DNA from: Gyromitra esculenta
Lineage: Eukaryota > Ascomycota > Pezizomycetes > Pezizales > Discinaceae
Assembly (NCBI GenBank): GCA_038503075.1
Contig: JBCAML010000022.1
Span: 868,001 to 932,000, forward strand
Direction of reading: 5' to 3'
Length of the DNA stretch: 64,000 bases
Position numbers and translations under genes: made by a program
The notes under the pieces: generated by a model
What the model was told of the DNA's origin: nothing
Database searches by the model: none
Seen by the model: the letters and a program-made list of their open reading frames with translations, nothing else
Shown: piece by piece, positions 30,572 to 43,149 of the stretch
Layout of the letters: each line of letters begins with the position of its first letter
Numbering within the stretch: position 1 is the first letter of the stretch

Positions 30572-33500
30572 TCACGTCGTACTCTCCACAAAAAATTCTC
30601 CAAAATTCTCCGTATTCATCCCACTGATATTACTATCAAAGTCTAACAACTCCCAATTCATATCCTTTGGCATCTCATAATGTGCTCCACCATTCACATC
30701 AGGCATACCTCCCAAATCGCTGAAGTTCAGCGGGGAATAGCTCGCCGTGGACCCGCCCTGATGACTGCTCGGGGTCAAGCCTTGACTGTTATCAGACAGA
30801 TCCATGCTCGCGGGGCTCTGACCATTATCCGATGAATGGTTATTGTGGCTCTGCGGGCATACGTTGTACTCAGGCTGCTGACCAGCCTTCTTCGCGCACG
30901 CCTCAATGAACGAGGATACCTCGGGGGTCATGCACGGGCATATAGCAGGGAGCTTCCCGCGGAATATTTCAATAGGGTTAACGGAGGCGATACCGAGCTT
31001 AGCACGTTGCTCGAGCGTTGCCCGTACGTCGGAGGGCATGCACAGACAATTACGCTTGATATTGGCTAGGCTGCTGTCAGCAACCTCGGTTACCTCAGGC
31101 ATCATGACGTTTCCGCAGTTATCCTTAACACGGGCAATATCGCAGGGGTAGAGTTCGACCTGTTGGTGCTAGCCATGTTAACCAAAATTTATCCGTCAAA
31201 TCAGCGGTTCTGACGATGCAGCAAAACCGGGGACTTTTTACCTGTCCTTTTTTGAGGGAGTATGGAAATTTATTTACATTTTCTGGTGCGTCGAGGGAGC
31301 CAGTAAGGTCCACATCAAGCTGAACAAGGAAGGACTCTGTGAGAGGATTCTTCTTCTTCAAGTGGCCCATTGCCGTCAAGAGGAACTGGAGTGATGCTCG
31401 GACTTGCTCATCGCGGGGGCGAGACTTTAGGTATTGTACAAACACCCGTGCGGCGACGTATAGACAGAAGGAAATAAAAGGATTCATCTGATGCACATCC
31501 ATCAGCCCATATAAACCAAGACCAGGCCAGTGGGGTTGGGAACCAACCCCTGATAAGTCCAAATGGCACACCATGCGCATGATACTTGCGATCTCGGCCG
31601 CAGCGGTGATACAACGGATCTTGCTTTCTGCTGAGACCGTCGCTGGCATTTTGTTCTTGTCAGCCTTGAAGATGGCAGCCTGGTGTAGGCAGATGGTCGA
31701 AGTATGAATGTTCATATTCGTAAAAACTATGTTGGGATCGTTGATCCCGCTAGGGAGCCTGAAGTGCGGCGGGAGCGAGAGTGCAATGTTAAGCAAGATG
31801 TTATCCATATGGCGATGGCGCGTCCAGAACTGCCCGTGAAGGTCATTATCTCTATCGTCGCCATCTGGGCGATGGAGATGGATAAGGTTGCGGCCAAAGA
31901 GACAAGCCATAAGACAGACACCGCCGTATGGAGAGAGGCCAGAAGCGCCCTCAGAGGTCATGGCATCTTTGAGTGACATCCCTTTCATTGGACGGCCTTG
32001 CTCAAATGCCTCTTCTGTTGATGGGAGATTTGTTAAAATCTGGCTAGCATCAGCATCATGAGAGTAGCAAAAAACTGAGTGCAGATCAATGAACTAAGAT
32101 ATCTCAAGGAATAAGGAAGCTAGCGACTTACATCTTTCTCCTCCACCGTCATCGGCCATCCAGTCCCAATGCTCGCATACCGATCAACACAGAACGAGAT
32201 CCAAAAGGTCCGTCTTCGCTCCTCCCTTTCAATCCAATCTTTCGGCGCTGGTAAACACTGTTTCACGTCCAACCCAACTCCATCCAACCTATGCATCCCC
32301 ATCATCTGCGCTAATCTCACTGCTCGCCCCGTGCTTATCCACGCTCGTGGGAAATACATCAGCTTGAACTCGTAACACGCGATCAAGCTCCATGTCTGGC
32401 TTGATGAAACAGCAATAATGCTTTCGCCATGTCCCTTTAGCTCCGTTTCCTCTATGTATTTGCGTGCACGCTTGTAGTAGTGTGTTTGAAGATTTGAGTG
32501 TTCGTCAGAAACCGATGCAGCCATGGTCCACATGGCATAACGGAGGTGGATAGGAGGACGCATATTGGGAGCCATATCAAGGCTAGCAAGGTAGCGACCT
32601 TTGTGGATGATGGGAACACATGGGTGAATTTTCTCAAAGTATGTTCGATGTCTTTAATCCAGTCAGTATAATATATATCGAAGGCTATCCATGAGTACGT
32701 ACAATGAATCGATAACCTCCTGCGGTGGTAGAGGTTCGTCAAGCCCCATCGCCATGAGCTCCCACGATAACTGCGGCTCATCCAGGAGGTTCGACGGCAT
32801 CGGCATCGGCATATCCATGATGGGTGAATCAGATCCAAACGAGTGCTGGCTGTGTAGCGATGGGGGGGAAGCTGTCCCGAATAAGTATCTTTCCGACGCA
32901 TTTAACATGCTGGCAACACCATCGTCCTTGTTAGCAATTTGGATCGTTGGATCACCTCTACCAAACAGTGGTGGATCCAGCAGGGCTGGAGTGCCGTAAA
33001 CTATGCCTGGAGGGAGCACTGGTGCTGCTTTGGGTGCGCTCTGGTCGTTGAGTAATGTTTCGACCTGAGCTGTAGACGGACAGGTAGACCAAACATCAGC
33101 ATCCGGCTGGATGAAACAGGAAGCATCGTGATTATCATCGCGACATACCAAGTCGTGCTTCCAGCGCCTTCACATAACCTCTCTTGGGCCCACTCTTCCG
33201 TCGCACCTCATCGTACGCACTATACCATGGTCAGTTCCGGAGGTCTATCGTCCCATCAACCACCATCATCACCGCTGCCATCACGAAAGAGCTCAACCAC
33301 ACCATTCATGTCCCAGCCGTGAACAAGTCCCACAGCTCGGTTTCATCCCATCGCATCGCAGCTTCCGTTTCCTGCACACCACACAAGCTATCCGCTTCGG
33401 TCTGGGCACTTCCGAAGCACCGTCGTTCGAGGCTGAAGACCTTTGTTGACTCGGTGAGGACGACGACCTTGAACTCGCCATATCGATGTCAGCAAGGCCG

Positions 33501-33577
33501 AATGATTGATCCGAAGGAAACGTTGCGAAATCGTAGGATGTTGCTGCTGCTGCTGCTGCTAGATCGCTACTATTCAT
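30572..33577 (-). CDS. Zn2Cys6 transcription factor with fungal_trans domain
   Basis: Six exons: 33577-33303, 33219-33149, 33069-32703, 32651-32132, 32039-31242, 31159-30572, giving 872 residues with consistent phases. The zinc cluster is CVVCRKRKLRC...CGTC...C (Cys 65, 68, 75, 82, 85, 92); the sixth Cys codon is split by intron 1. It is followed by the linker RRKSGPKRGYVKALEARLAQ and a dimerisation coil. The middle homology region has YFEKIHPCVPIIHKGRYLA (about residue 240), RLAQMMGMHRLDG, and EREERRRTFWISFCVDRYAS. A poly-Ala run sits near the N-terminus (residues 7-12). It is a nuclear DNA-binding regulator of CGG-type sites. Its target genes cannot be told from the sequence. The C-terminal Asn/Ser-rich part is a likely activation region. 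Confidence 0.93.
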
Positions 33578-35527
33578 CCAAGCGAATCGAATTAAGATGA
33601 GAAAGGGCTTCTTTCTTCCAAAAGCCGTTGGTCTTTTTCCCTTCTCTTCTTCCCCAGTTTGGCCTTATTTTTCTTTCTTTGTATTCGTATTATTTTTTTG
33701 TAAAACCGAAATTAAAAAAAAAGGGAAATGGCTTGGTAATGAGAGGTCCCACTAAAGTAAGACTAATGTATCGGCTGGGCGCTTATTTTAGCTTCGCACA
33801 GTATCGGGCAGGTTAAGGTACAGAGAGATGAAGACGTTAGGAAGTGGCAAGCTGTATGTTGAAAGACACAGCCGTTGGGGGGGGGGGAATGGTGGGTAGG
33901 CACAAACGCGGACTCGACGCCTCCGAAACTCCGGGGAAGGAAGAGAAGCAGGGCAGGACTCGGAAGGGTTGCCGAGTTCTGCAAGCGGACGTATGGACTG
34001 AGTCACCGGCGAACACGAATCGGCGAAGGCAGCAGATATGGGACAGATTCTAAGGGATACGAGTTCACTGTGGGGCTGAGGGGCTCTGGCTCTCTCAGCA
34101 AACAAAGAAGGATTTCTCGGAAGAAGTGACCAGAGACTCCGAATGGAATGGAACGGAAGAGGGGAAGAGTGAGGTTCCGAGGGAGCGAGATGCAGAATTG
34201 TATGGAAACGGGCTGAAGAAGATGTCTTAACAGATGAATGGGACGGTGGTGATCCTACAAGCCCCAGAAAACGAAGGAGGGAGAGAAGCTTCTATGGAAT
34301 GCTGGTGGCATGGGCAGTTATGCAGACTCCTGGTCGATTAGAGTCGAGCACAGCAGAGGCATCGGGCTGTGATGGTGATGGTGATGCACCTCGATTCACA
34401 CCACACTCCTCTCGTGCTACCGGAACATTCTGGATTAGTGATGCAGCCATACTCTAACTCTAACACCCTGTCAGAGAGAAGACTCATTGGCAATTGGGGG
34501 TGGATGGATGTCGAGATGGATGATTGTGGGTGGTGAGAGTGGTGAGGGGTTGCACAGACAAGCCAGCCGTGTCGTTGTCGTGCGCGTTAGCCTCTGCCAC
34601 CTATTCCGTGTTCCTGGTTGTTCTGCCACCGTTCCTGGGTCTATCTATCTGCTCTTCTGAAATCTCTATAATACAGTACATTAATCGCCCCAGTCTCCTT
34701 TTCCTCCTATTCGCCGTCATACAGAATAGAGTCTTTTCTCAATTCTTCTCGGGAAACATAGGATGCATCGCTATTGCAAACTGCTGACAGATCGGCCCTG
34801 ATACAGATAACGCATGGCTCCCGTGTCTCACTTCCCTTTCATCAACATCCACACCAAGTCGGTACCGAGCTTACGAGCCTTTGGCGCCTCCTCCAAATTG
34901 CGCCTCTTTTGTCATAGACGTCAACACTCTAAAACTCAATCGTGAAATGTATTCCCCCCTCAAGGGCTGAACCCCTCCTATACAAGTATTTTAAAAAAAA
35001 AATGTAAATAAAAAAAAAAAATCTGTGCCCCCCCTTCTTCTTGCGTCCCATTAACGGTACTTTGTTGCCTTGTGGGGGCCAGCCCTAAGACACCGTTTTT
35101 GATAGGCTCATGGGGGGTTTTCCCTTATTTCTTTGTAGAAATAACCTTGAACGTTTTATTTTACCCGTTGCAATGTAGGGGGGATCTTCTAGTTTTAGGC
35201 GGTAAGTGGATTCTTAGTCCACGGAAGAAGAGGGAGTTTATCATATAGCACTCCTTTTTTTGTCACTACTATTTTTTTAACTTTATTTTTTCGTATTAGG
35301 GGGGGAAGTGCACATTGTTGTTCCCGTGTCAGCTTACAGAATTCATTGCCTTATTGTACAGGTTTTTTATTCTATTTATTTTGGCTATCTGGTTATTTGG
35401 GTCCCGTAGAAGCACTCGATGCCAGATATATATCTTCGTGAGATCGAGGGAGGGGGTAGGGGGTATTTGGATAGATCGAGGCCAAAGCAACCCTGTAGCC
35501 TTTATAGCAACGATGATGCTGCTTGGT
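33578..35527. other. Intergenic, 1.95 kb
   Basis: Upstream of the regulator and downstream of the uL2m gene. Pyrimidine-rich and T-rich tracts (33610-33720, 34995-35030, 35250-35300). A long leader of the regulator may lie here. No gene recognised. Confidence 0.5.
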
Positions 35528-36977
35528 TTAGTGCTTGGCTCTTCTCTTGCCGTGGTTGCGCGGGCGGGGCGTAACCACGTATTTGTTAACTTTCTTTGGC
35601 CGTCGAGTCTTGTATCCAGACTTGGTCTGTATTGAAAGAAGAAACGTATCAGTAAAATTACTACCAGCGGGGAGGGGGGGGACAGAGAAGGAATTAACGC
35701 ACCGGAATACCCCATGGCGAGACAGGATGTCTGTTACCCTTGCTTTTACCTCTTCCTCCTCCGTGGGGATGGTCGACTGGGCAGTAATCATTAGCCCCAA
35801 TCCAAACAAATAAAATAAAAAAGCACAACTAGGATTCCCCCCCCCAAATCTCGCATAGCAAAACAAATAAGAAAAGAGTCAAAATAAAAATAAACTTACC
35901 CGCGTTCATAGCCACACCTCTCACAGTAGGCCTGATGTTCAGCCACCTGCTTCTCCCAGCTTTACCTAGCTGGCGATGTTGCCACGTCGGGTTACTCACG
36001 ATGCCAATCGTAGCAGGCGCCCACCGGCTCACACGGCGCACTTCCCCACTCTGCAGTTTCAATATCACAGTCTTGGTCCTGTCGTCCTTCGCCACAATAC
36101 TAGCGTACGTTCCAGCACTCCTACAGAACACCGCCGGCCCATTCGCCTTACTCCCAACCGCATGCACGATGCTACCAATCGGCACCATATGCAGCGGTAG
36201 ACAGTTCCCCTTCCAGCACGTTTTGGCCGCCAACATACCCGGGTCTATCTTGCCGCCCATGGCCGCCATGAGCTCTGCCGGCACTCCCTGCATGTACGAT
36301 TGCACTGTGTCGCCAGCGCGGACTCCGTCCGCAGCCAGAATATATGTTTTCTTCCCGGACGCTTCGTTGGTTACCAGTGCGATATGGCCCGACCGGCCGG
36401 GGTCCTTTTCGATGCGTTCGACTTTTTGGGGGCCTGCTTCGAGACGGTGGAAGTCGACGGTGCGGATACGGCGGCGGGCACCACCGCCGCGATGTCGTAC
36501 GGTTATGCGGCCGGAGTTGTTGCGGCCGCCCTTGGCCATGCCCTTTTTGGGGAATGTGAGTGGGAGGTATGGACCCCATTTCCAGAGGTGGTCTTCGACG
36601 GGGCGTTTCAAGTGGCGAAGACCGGGGGTGCGGGGTTTGTAGGTTCGCCTGGAGAAGAAGGGAGTTAGTGGTAGGGTTTTCTATATATATATATGTAGTT
36701 GGTGTGTAGAAGTGGTAATGATAGGAACGTACATTCTGAAGGATTTACCCTGGCCGACGCGCTCAACGGGGGCGATGAGCTGGGAGGCCCATCCTACGGC
36801 TTCGGGCTTTTCTTCTACTACTGCTTCGGCGGGCTTGGAGGGTGGGGGGACGGGCTTTCGAGTTCTGTTCCGCGTGGATGCGAAGCGGAGGGTGTTGGAG
36901 ATTGAGGAGTGGGTGAGTGGGTTTGCTGTGCACGGCCGCCGCAGCAGCAGCCGTGGCAATGACCAGGGCTGGATCAT
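35528..36977 (-). CDS. Mitochondrial large-subunit ribosomal protein uL2m
   Basis: Four exons: 36977-36733, 36648-35900, 35776-35703, 35626-35528, giving 388 residues. An Arg/Ser/Thr-rich N-terminus ([21 protein letters not shown]) looks like a mitochondrial targeting peptide. The uL2 core starts with [10 protein letters not shown] and [26 protein letters not shown]. The conserved C-terminal loop [16 protein letters not shown] spans the junction of exons 2 and 3, and includes the His near the peptidyl-transferase centre. The protein ends [12 protein letters not shown]. It acts in the mitochondrial ribosome. It is probably divergent from the LYR-motif gene. Confidence 0.95.
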
Positions 36978-37531
36978 TCCGACGGAGCTATCGTGGTCGA
37001 CGAAGCCTGGGTATTCAGGTTAGCTGAATTCGCAGTACTTTTATCATTCCCAAAAACGTATTTATACACATATTGCAGAAATGCACCGGGGAATTACAAT
37101 AGATCCAGATTAGAGTATCCAATGGCAGCGGAGGCCCTGGAGGGATTTGTACAGGCGCTGGTTCCACCGAGCGATATCAATTGGGCGGAGAAGAGGACTC
37201 AGTGATCGGTTTTGCACATATCCAGCCCGGGTGGGTGGTCTTTGGCGGAGAGTGTTACCCGGCCTGCAATGCGCGGCTCAAGTGGACACCGGCAGCGGGG
37301 ATAACCGTGCATGGCCGTGGACTGCGACGCGCATGGAAATCCCCCGTACTCTCATTGACCCCACATACAGACTCCACACTGCTCCACACCCTCCACCACC
37401 CTCGCAGGGCCCCAATGCGGCGCAGGGCTTGCAAATATGCCTTTCCATAAGATCACGGCACACCGCATAGCGTGTATAAACCTCCAATCCCTCAAACAGG
37501 AAACTCACAGGCTAATAATATCATTTCCAAG
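36978..37531. other. Probable divergent promoter, and undetermined 5' exon of the LYR gene
   Basis: Between the uL2m start and the first clear exon of the LYR gene. A branch-like CTAAT (37512-37516) and acceptor TTTCCAAG (37524-37531) show that an upstream exon ends with one leftover base, but no start exon fits cleanly. Confidence 0.5.
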
Positions 37532-38840
37532 GTCTCGGGCTATATAAAGCCTTCCTGTCCCACATCCCACACCTGCCCTACTCCAACACAGTAAAAAAAC
37601 TAGCCCGCTCAAAAGTCTACCGCCAATTCCGTAAGGACCGTACTGTACAGGGCCTCTCCAACATCCGGGAAATCCTCACATCAGCCTACGAGGTAACCCC
37701 CCAAATAACCACATAAAAAATTCCCCAACCCCAAACCCCCAACCCCGAAAACCAATAACACCCTGCTCTCAGGATGAAGCCCTCTTCCGCCGCGCTGCAA
37801 CTGGCGACCCACCCAGCATCTCCCTCCTCGCCTCAAAACTCAAAGACCTAAAAGCTCTCAAAAAGCGCCAATCCGCAATGTCCCGAGCACCCTCTCGCCC
37901 ACCACCTTCCTTCCCCCCCAAGATCCCCCCCACGACTCGCCTCCCGCGCGTGAAACTGCTGAAGGCCCACACCGACCCTGTGGCGCGGGAGCGTCGCCAC
38001 AAAGCGATCCAGATCCTACGCCGGCGATTACCAACCATTGCAGCGACGAGCTCGCTGCCGTTGCTGCGGCGGCCGGGAAGGCGCCAGTCCGTGAGGGTGT
38101 CGATGACACTGAAGAATAAGATCAAGACGCGGCAGAAGCGCGACGATCGCGCGAATATGTTGGAGGATCATGTAGCGATTGCGAAGGAGGAGGATATGTG
38201 GGATGCCCGCTTATGGAATTTGGGCTTGGCAACGGGGGCGGAGCCGTGGGAGGAACGGTATGAGCCTGAGATGGCAAGGGCGTATAAATATGTCAAGGCG
38301 AGCATGAGGACTATGGAGAAACGGTCGCTGGAATTGACGGAGAGGTTTAAGGAGATTATTAACAGGGAGAGGGTGGTGAAGGAGGGGAGGATTGCGGAGT
38401 ATAAAAGGACGAAGAGGAGGAGATTGAGGCAACTGGCAAGGGCGAAGAAGAAGGTGGAGGTTGCGGAGGGGGAGGCGGTGAAAGGGGAGGCGGTGAAAAG
38501 GGAGGCGGTGAAAGGAGAAGCGGTGAAATGGAAAACGGCGAAAGGGGAAGCGGTGAAAGGGGAAGCGGTGAAAGGGGAAGCGGTGAAAGGGGAAGCGGTG
38601 AAAGGGGAAGCGGTGAAATGGAAAACGGCAAGAGTGGAAGCGGCGAGAGTGGAAGCGGTGAAATGGAAAACGGCGAAAGTGGAAGCGGTGGGAGAGGAAG
38701 CGGTGAAAGTGGAAGCGGTGAAAGTGGAAGCGGTGAAAGTGGAAGCGGTGAAAGTGGAAGCGGTGAAAGTGGAAGCGGTGAAAGTGGAAGCGGTGAAATG
38801 GAAAACGGCGAAAGTGGAAGCGGTGAAATGGAAACGGTGA
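37532..38840 (+). CDS. LYR-motif mitochondrial protein with repeat tail (5' end unresolved)
   Basis: Exons 37532-37692 and 37773-38840; the first exon is missing. The N-terminal part reads LGLYKAFLSHIPHLPYS, with the LYR-type motif (LYK), then YRQFRKDRTVQGLSNIREILTSAYEDEALFRRAATGD. This is the pattern of Complex1_LYR small adaptor proteins that work in mitochondria with acyl carrier protein. Unlike typical LYR proteins of about 100 residues it goes on for more than 300: a basic region (RRPGRRQSVRVSM), a charged helix (RTKRRRLRQLARAKKKVEV), then about 125 residues of EAVKG/EAVKV five-residue repeats. Which LYR subfamily it belongs to is unclear. Confidence 0.75.
38466..38840 (+). repeat. 15-base in-frame minisatellite
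   Basis: About 25 imperfect copies of a 15-base unit (GAAGCGGTGAAAGTG and variants) coding EAVKV, EAVKG or WKTAK. Because the unit is a multiple of three, copy-number changes keep the frame. Both strands stay open, which explains several long spurious frames. Confidence 0.93.
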
Positions 38841-39410
38841 AGGTATAAGGGGATATCAAATATCGAACCACATCGCACTCAACACAAAAGATCTTTGTCA
38901 AATGCTGTATTTAATTAGACGCGACCAATAATCGACCCCACATTACGATGCGGAATCTAATTCATCACTTTCGTCATCATCACTTTCGCCCTCTCTATTT
39001 TTTGTGTTTGTGTGGTGTCTTCCTACAATGACGGAACCCCAAACCCAACTCCATATAACCCCTAAAGAAGAAGAGGAAAGAAAGAAAAGGAAACAAGAAA
39101 GAAAAAGAAACATCCACAGGTTCTACCAGAACGATATCTAGAACCTACTCACACGAAGTTGGGGAAGACGGGAGAGAGAAGAGAGAAAAAAACATAATAT
39201 AGAACTGAATCGGATATACGATGCAACAAATATAAGTCTCAACAGACAACAGACGAGGATAAGGTATCAATGAAGAAGAAGAGGGAGGGAAAGGAGGAGA
39301 AGCGAAAAAAGATGTGAAAAAAACTAGAATAGAGACCCCCCAGATGAAAGAAAACACAATATAAAATAAGAATAAAGAACAGAAAAAAGAAAAAAAAAGT
39401 CCTGCCAGCA
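38841..39410. other. Convergent intergenic spacer, 570 bases
   Basis: Lies between the 3' ends of the LYR gene and the SCAP gene. A-rich (39060-39400). No gene seen. Confidence 0.6.
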
Positions 39411-42400
39411 TTACAGCCGCCGATAATTCCGTGCTTTCCGCGAAATCTGATACAGATCGTCATCGTCATCATCTTCGTATCGTTCATTTCCGACCAATAG
39501 TAGCTTCACCGTATTGCCAAACCCGACCGCCACAGATCGTTGACCAACCCTACATACGGGCCCCGCTCTACTCACGAGCAACGAGTCGTCACTATCTTCG
39601 CCGCTCTTGTACCCTAAGGGATAACTGGTGACGACGCCATCCGCATGCATAGTCCACGCCTCCCACTCATCCTCATCCTCGGCGCTAGGCTTCCTCTGCA
39701 TCTGCCTACGCCGTCGCAGAGAATATGCCTGAGAGGTAGACTCGCAAGGTTCATAGTCGTCCGAAGACTGGTCCTCCTGTGCTGCTTCACGCCGACGGAT
39801 CCCAGCGACTAGGTTGAGATTCGTGGGCTCCCAGCCCTCGACGTTCTCTAGCCAGTGCATAGTCTCGACAACAGACTCAAAGCCGAAGCATTTGCGTTCA
39901 CGTCGGTCGCGCTCGGCTCGAACACAGATATCCCGCATGCGACCTCGGGAGGAGAAGAAGGTGTGCATGATAAACATGCCGGATTCCTTTTCGTTGTAAG
40001 CGATAGAGAAGGAGAGGACCGCTGGACAACCGCAATGGAGACATGTTCGTCGTTTAGCGTGGAAGGCACGTAGACTGCTAGGTTTGAATTGTCCGGTTTG
40101 GAACGTTCGGACCACACTGCCTGTTGGAGGGTGTTAGAACTCGTTATAGCGTTTTTGTGTAATAGCGTGATACGTACCTGATAAAATATCTACTAGATCG
40201 ACGTTACAGGATCTTGAAACTACAATCATGCCTAAAGCTGACATGGGCAAGATTGTTGAGGCTTCGCCTCCTGCTTCCAACATCGGTGGTATCATCGGTT
40301 GCTCAAACATATTCAACTGCTCTGAGTGCCAATCCCCTGCTGATTTAGACGTCACGAAGATCCTACCCTTTTGACACGCTGTAACAATCCTCAATGGTAA
40401 TCGAGGTGTGAAGACCCCATGCGATGATGAAACCACCACGCCAGTGCATATTTTATGGTGCGAGGCTCGTCCACTCTTAATGTATATCTCTGAAAGCCAT
40501 CCATTCTGTCGCAATATAATCAGACAAGGTCCAACTTTTGGGTCCATATGTTTTCCGGGCTCGAAGAAGAAGGCGCTTGGTTGGTGTCCAGCCAAGTCGA
40601 CGTTTATCGATCCCTTAAACGTTGCTTCCCCGACATGCCAGAACGATATCCTCCCAACCCTCGGAGCGATTGCTAGCCATTCTCCCTTTTCGTCCAACGT
40701 GATAGCCATGACGGGCCACAGAGAATGCTCAGCACATGTTGGATGGATGATGTCCTTTGATGGGACGCGCCACCTCGTCTTTAGCTTCCAAACAACAATC
40801 CTCCTATCAAGCCCAACAGACACAAGTACTCCTCTTGCTGAGGCCGTCAACACCACCACGTCTAACGAATGCCCTTCGTACAACGTCTGGCAAGTCAACA
40901 GAGGACCATCGTTTTCCACAACATCGCCCTCATCCTCGGAGATATACTTCATGAGAAGGTAATTCATTAACAGAGTCACGCCAGCTATTACCATAATAAT
41001 AGTCAAGACGAAGCCTTGGATATGATCGGTGATCGTATTCAGGTCGATGACGTTTACCAAATTGGGTAGCATGCTAGGTATTTTAGAGCGGTTTGAGTCA
41101 CGGAGGACGAAGAATGTTGGGTTGTATGCTTTGGCAACCATGCGGTATGCTCCAGGCTTGACAATTCGGATCAGTTCTTTCCCTGTCATCTGATCTTGTA
41201 ATTTCAGCCATGATGTTGGCGATCTGGCTACGTTGATTGGCATACTCGGAGCCACGTCCCGGACCATTTTTTCTTGATGTCTGTTGATTAAACTACTACC
41301 TATCATATTGAACAAAGAGCGCACCGTTCGTAAAGGAGATTGGTTCTCCAAGAAATGCATGTTTAGCGCCACAAGGAAGCAAATCATCTACATAAATATA
41401 TTCAGTAACAAGACCAATCAAAAGAGAGAGAATATAAGAAAGCCTTACGATTGCCGAACCAGCAACTCTTGTGCTCACTGGCATCGCGCCTTTTATAAAA
41501 AAATCAGCAAACGAATCCTCCTTATCCGGATTGTCATCCCAAGTCTCTTGAGGCTCATTATCAATCAGATTCAATCGGTCCAGCGAATCTTGCAATTCCA
41601 GACGCCGCACGTCAACACTCAGAACAGCCAGAAAATATGTCAGATGCAGCGCGAAATCCATGATTAAGGCCACTCCAGCAAACGTGCAAAACTCGCGAAC
41701 TGCAGGCACCGAAAAATAGCCGATGATGCCCAGTAGTGCCAGATCTGTCGCTACGGCTACTGTAGACACAAACCCAACTTCCCCAAGAGCTGTTGCAATA
41801 CGAAGAGTTGTAAGTTGTTCAGCTGGCGTCTCAAGAACGGCGTTGATAAGACGAAACATGTTCTCTAACCCAACCACGATGACAACGAATGGGAATACCT
41901 CTCTGTTCAAATTGTTGAGAAAGTTAATTATCACACGTTTCCAGCTATATTTCACAATGGTGATGGGAACATACCTAGGTATGTGAGACACGGGAACCTT
42001 GAATAAAGCCAATATCGTAAAGCTAGACATGATTGAAAAGCCTATCTAAGATTTATATTAGTGTTGCGCCATCTGGCAAACGAAAAAAGAAGCAAAGGTA
42101 CCGTACCTGAGTCAAAACGGTTACAATTAGGCCCAACCTCGATTTGACAGCCCTAAGGCTCCGGAGTGATAGGGCCAAGTAGGCCAATGTGAACAAGTAG
42201 CAACCTGCAAGCATAATATTGTCTAGCTTGCTCATCGGTTGAAACCGAAACTGTTATTATACCATCGTCAATTTCAACATTCCGTCTCCTTTTCCCCCCA
42301 CGTTCGAAGTAGTCGACAGACCTCATATAGAGTGCTCCCCCTGTCCTTCCCATCAGCCGGATATACATCATATCTCTTGTGCTCCTCTGCACCCTTTGCC

Positions 42401-43149
42401 AAATGCGTCATCCGTTGATCCCATAATTCATCCACAAGTGAATCCAGCCGATAAAATAAACTGATAACCAAAGCATCCGCACCAACCAATTGCTGATTCT
42501 GAAACCTCTTCCCAGCAAACACCGAACCCCACCGCAACGTCATATTGGCAGCAGAATGCCGGCCAGCACCCTCGTTCACTGTCTTGAGCAAGTCCGGATC
42601 ATTATGTATCGTAGACAACGAACAATTCCAATATAGCAATGGCGAATGGAAAAACATGTCCACCAACATCTCCGAACTCTTACTATTCTTCTTCTTCTTC
42701 CCATCCAACACTGGAACGTCTGTTTGCGCCATCATCTGGTTGAAATAGCCTTCCTCTGAAAACGATTCACACCCGCTCCCCATCCCGAATAATGTCTGTT
42801 GTATCCTCAACGCCTCCTCCAGAACATCCGAATTCAACGCATCCATATACGACCCCTGCACCCACACCTGTTTTATTCCAATATCGGGGATGGTGTAGGC
42901 GCTCGAAAACGGTCTGGCGGAAGTCCAGACATGGTGAGGAACGGATGGCAGGCCCGGGGAAGTGGCTGAATAAAGGTGTGGGAATGGGTAACATAGTATG
43001 ACTGCAACGACGGCAGACGTGACGATAGAGACTATAGGGTGTCGCGCTATCGTGTCGCCATGGCGCTGGAAGAAGTATCGAAGTGGTGAGGAGGGAGAGA
43101 GCCGCGGCGGTTCCGCTGTGTGTCTAAATGGTGATATCAGAGTCCAAAA
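39411..43149 (-). CDS. SREBP cleavage-activating protein (SCAP) homologue
   Basis: Exons 43149-42322, 42250-42107, 42045-41449, 41387-40178, 40120-39411 give about 1163 residues, all in phase; a very short first exon with the ATG is missing. The start is SPLRYFFQRHGDTIARHPIVSIVTSAVVAVILCYPFPHLY, as in fungal SCAP. A lumenal loop carries VWVQGSY. The sterol-sensing domain spans about FQPMSKLDNIMLAGCYLF to FCTFAGVALIMDFALHLTYFLAVL, with several membrane helices. A further helix (GFVLTIIMVIAGVTLLMNYLL) precedes WD40-type repeats (GLDRRIVVWKLK, APRVGRISFWHV). In the ER, SCAP binds sterols and escorts SREBP for activation. No SREBP gene is in the window. Confidence 0.9.

Noticed and set aside
31704..31976. 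90-codon plus-strand frame over the zinc-cluster gene
   Set aside because: Antisense of the fungal_trans domain with consistent exon structure on the minus strand.
35976..36668. Plus-strand frames over the uL2m gene
   Set aside because: Antisense of a strongly conserved ribosomal protein; no domain in the plus-strand translations.
38168..38901. Minus-strand frames (236 and 180 codons) of TASTF or SPLPL repeats
   Set aside because: Both are shadows of the 15-base repeat in the LYR gene. Any frame stays open in such a repeat.
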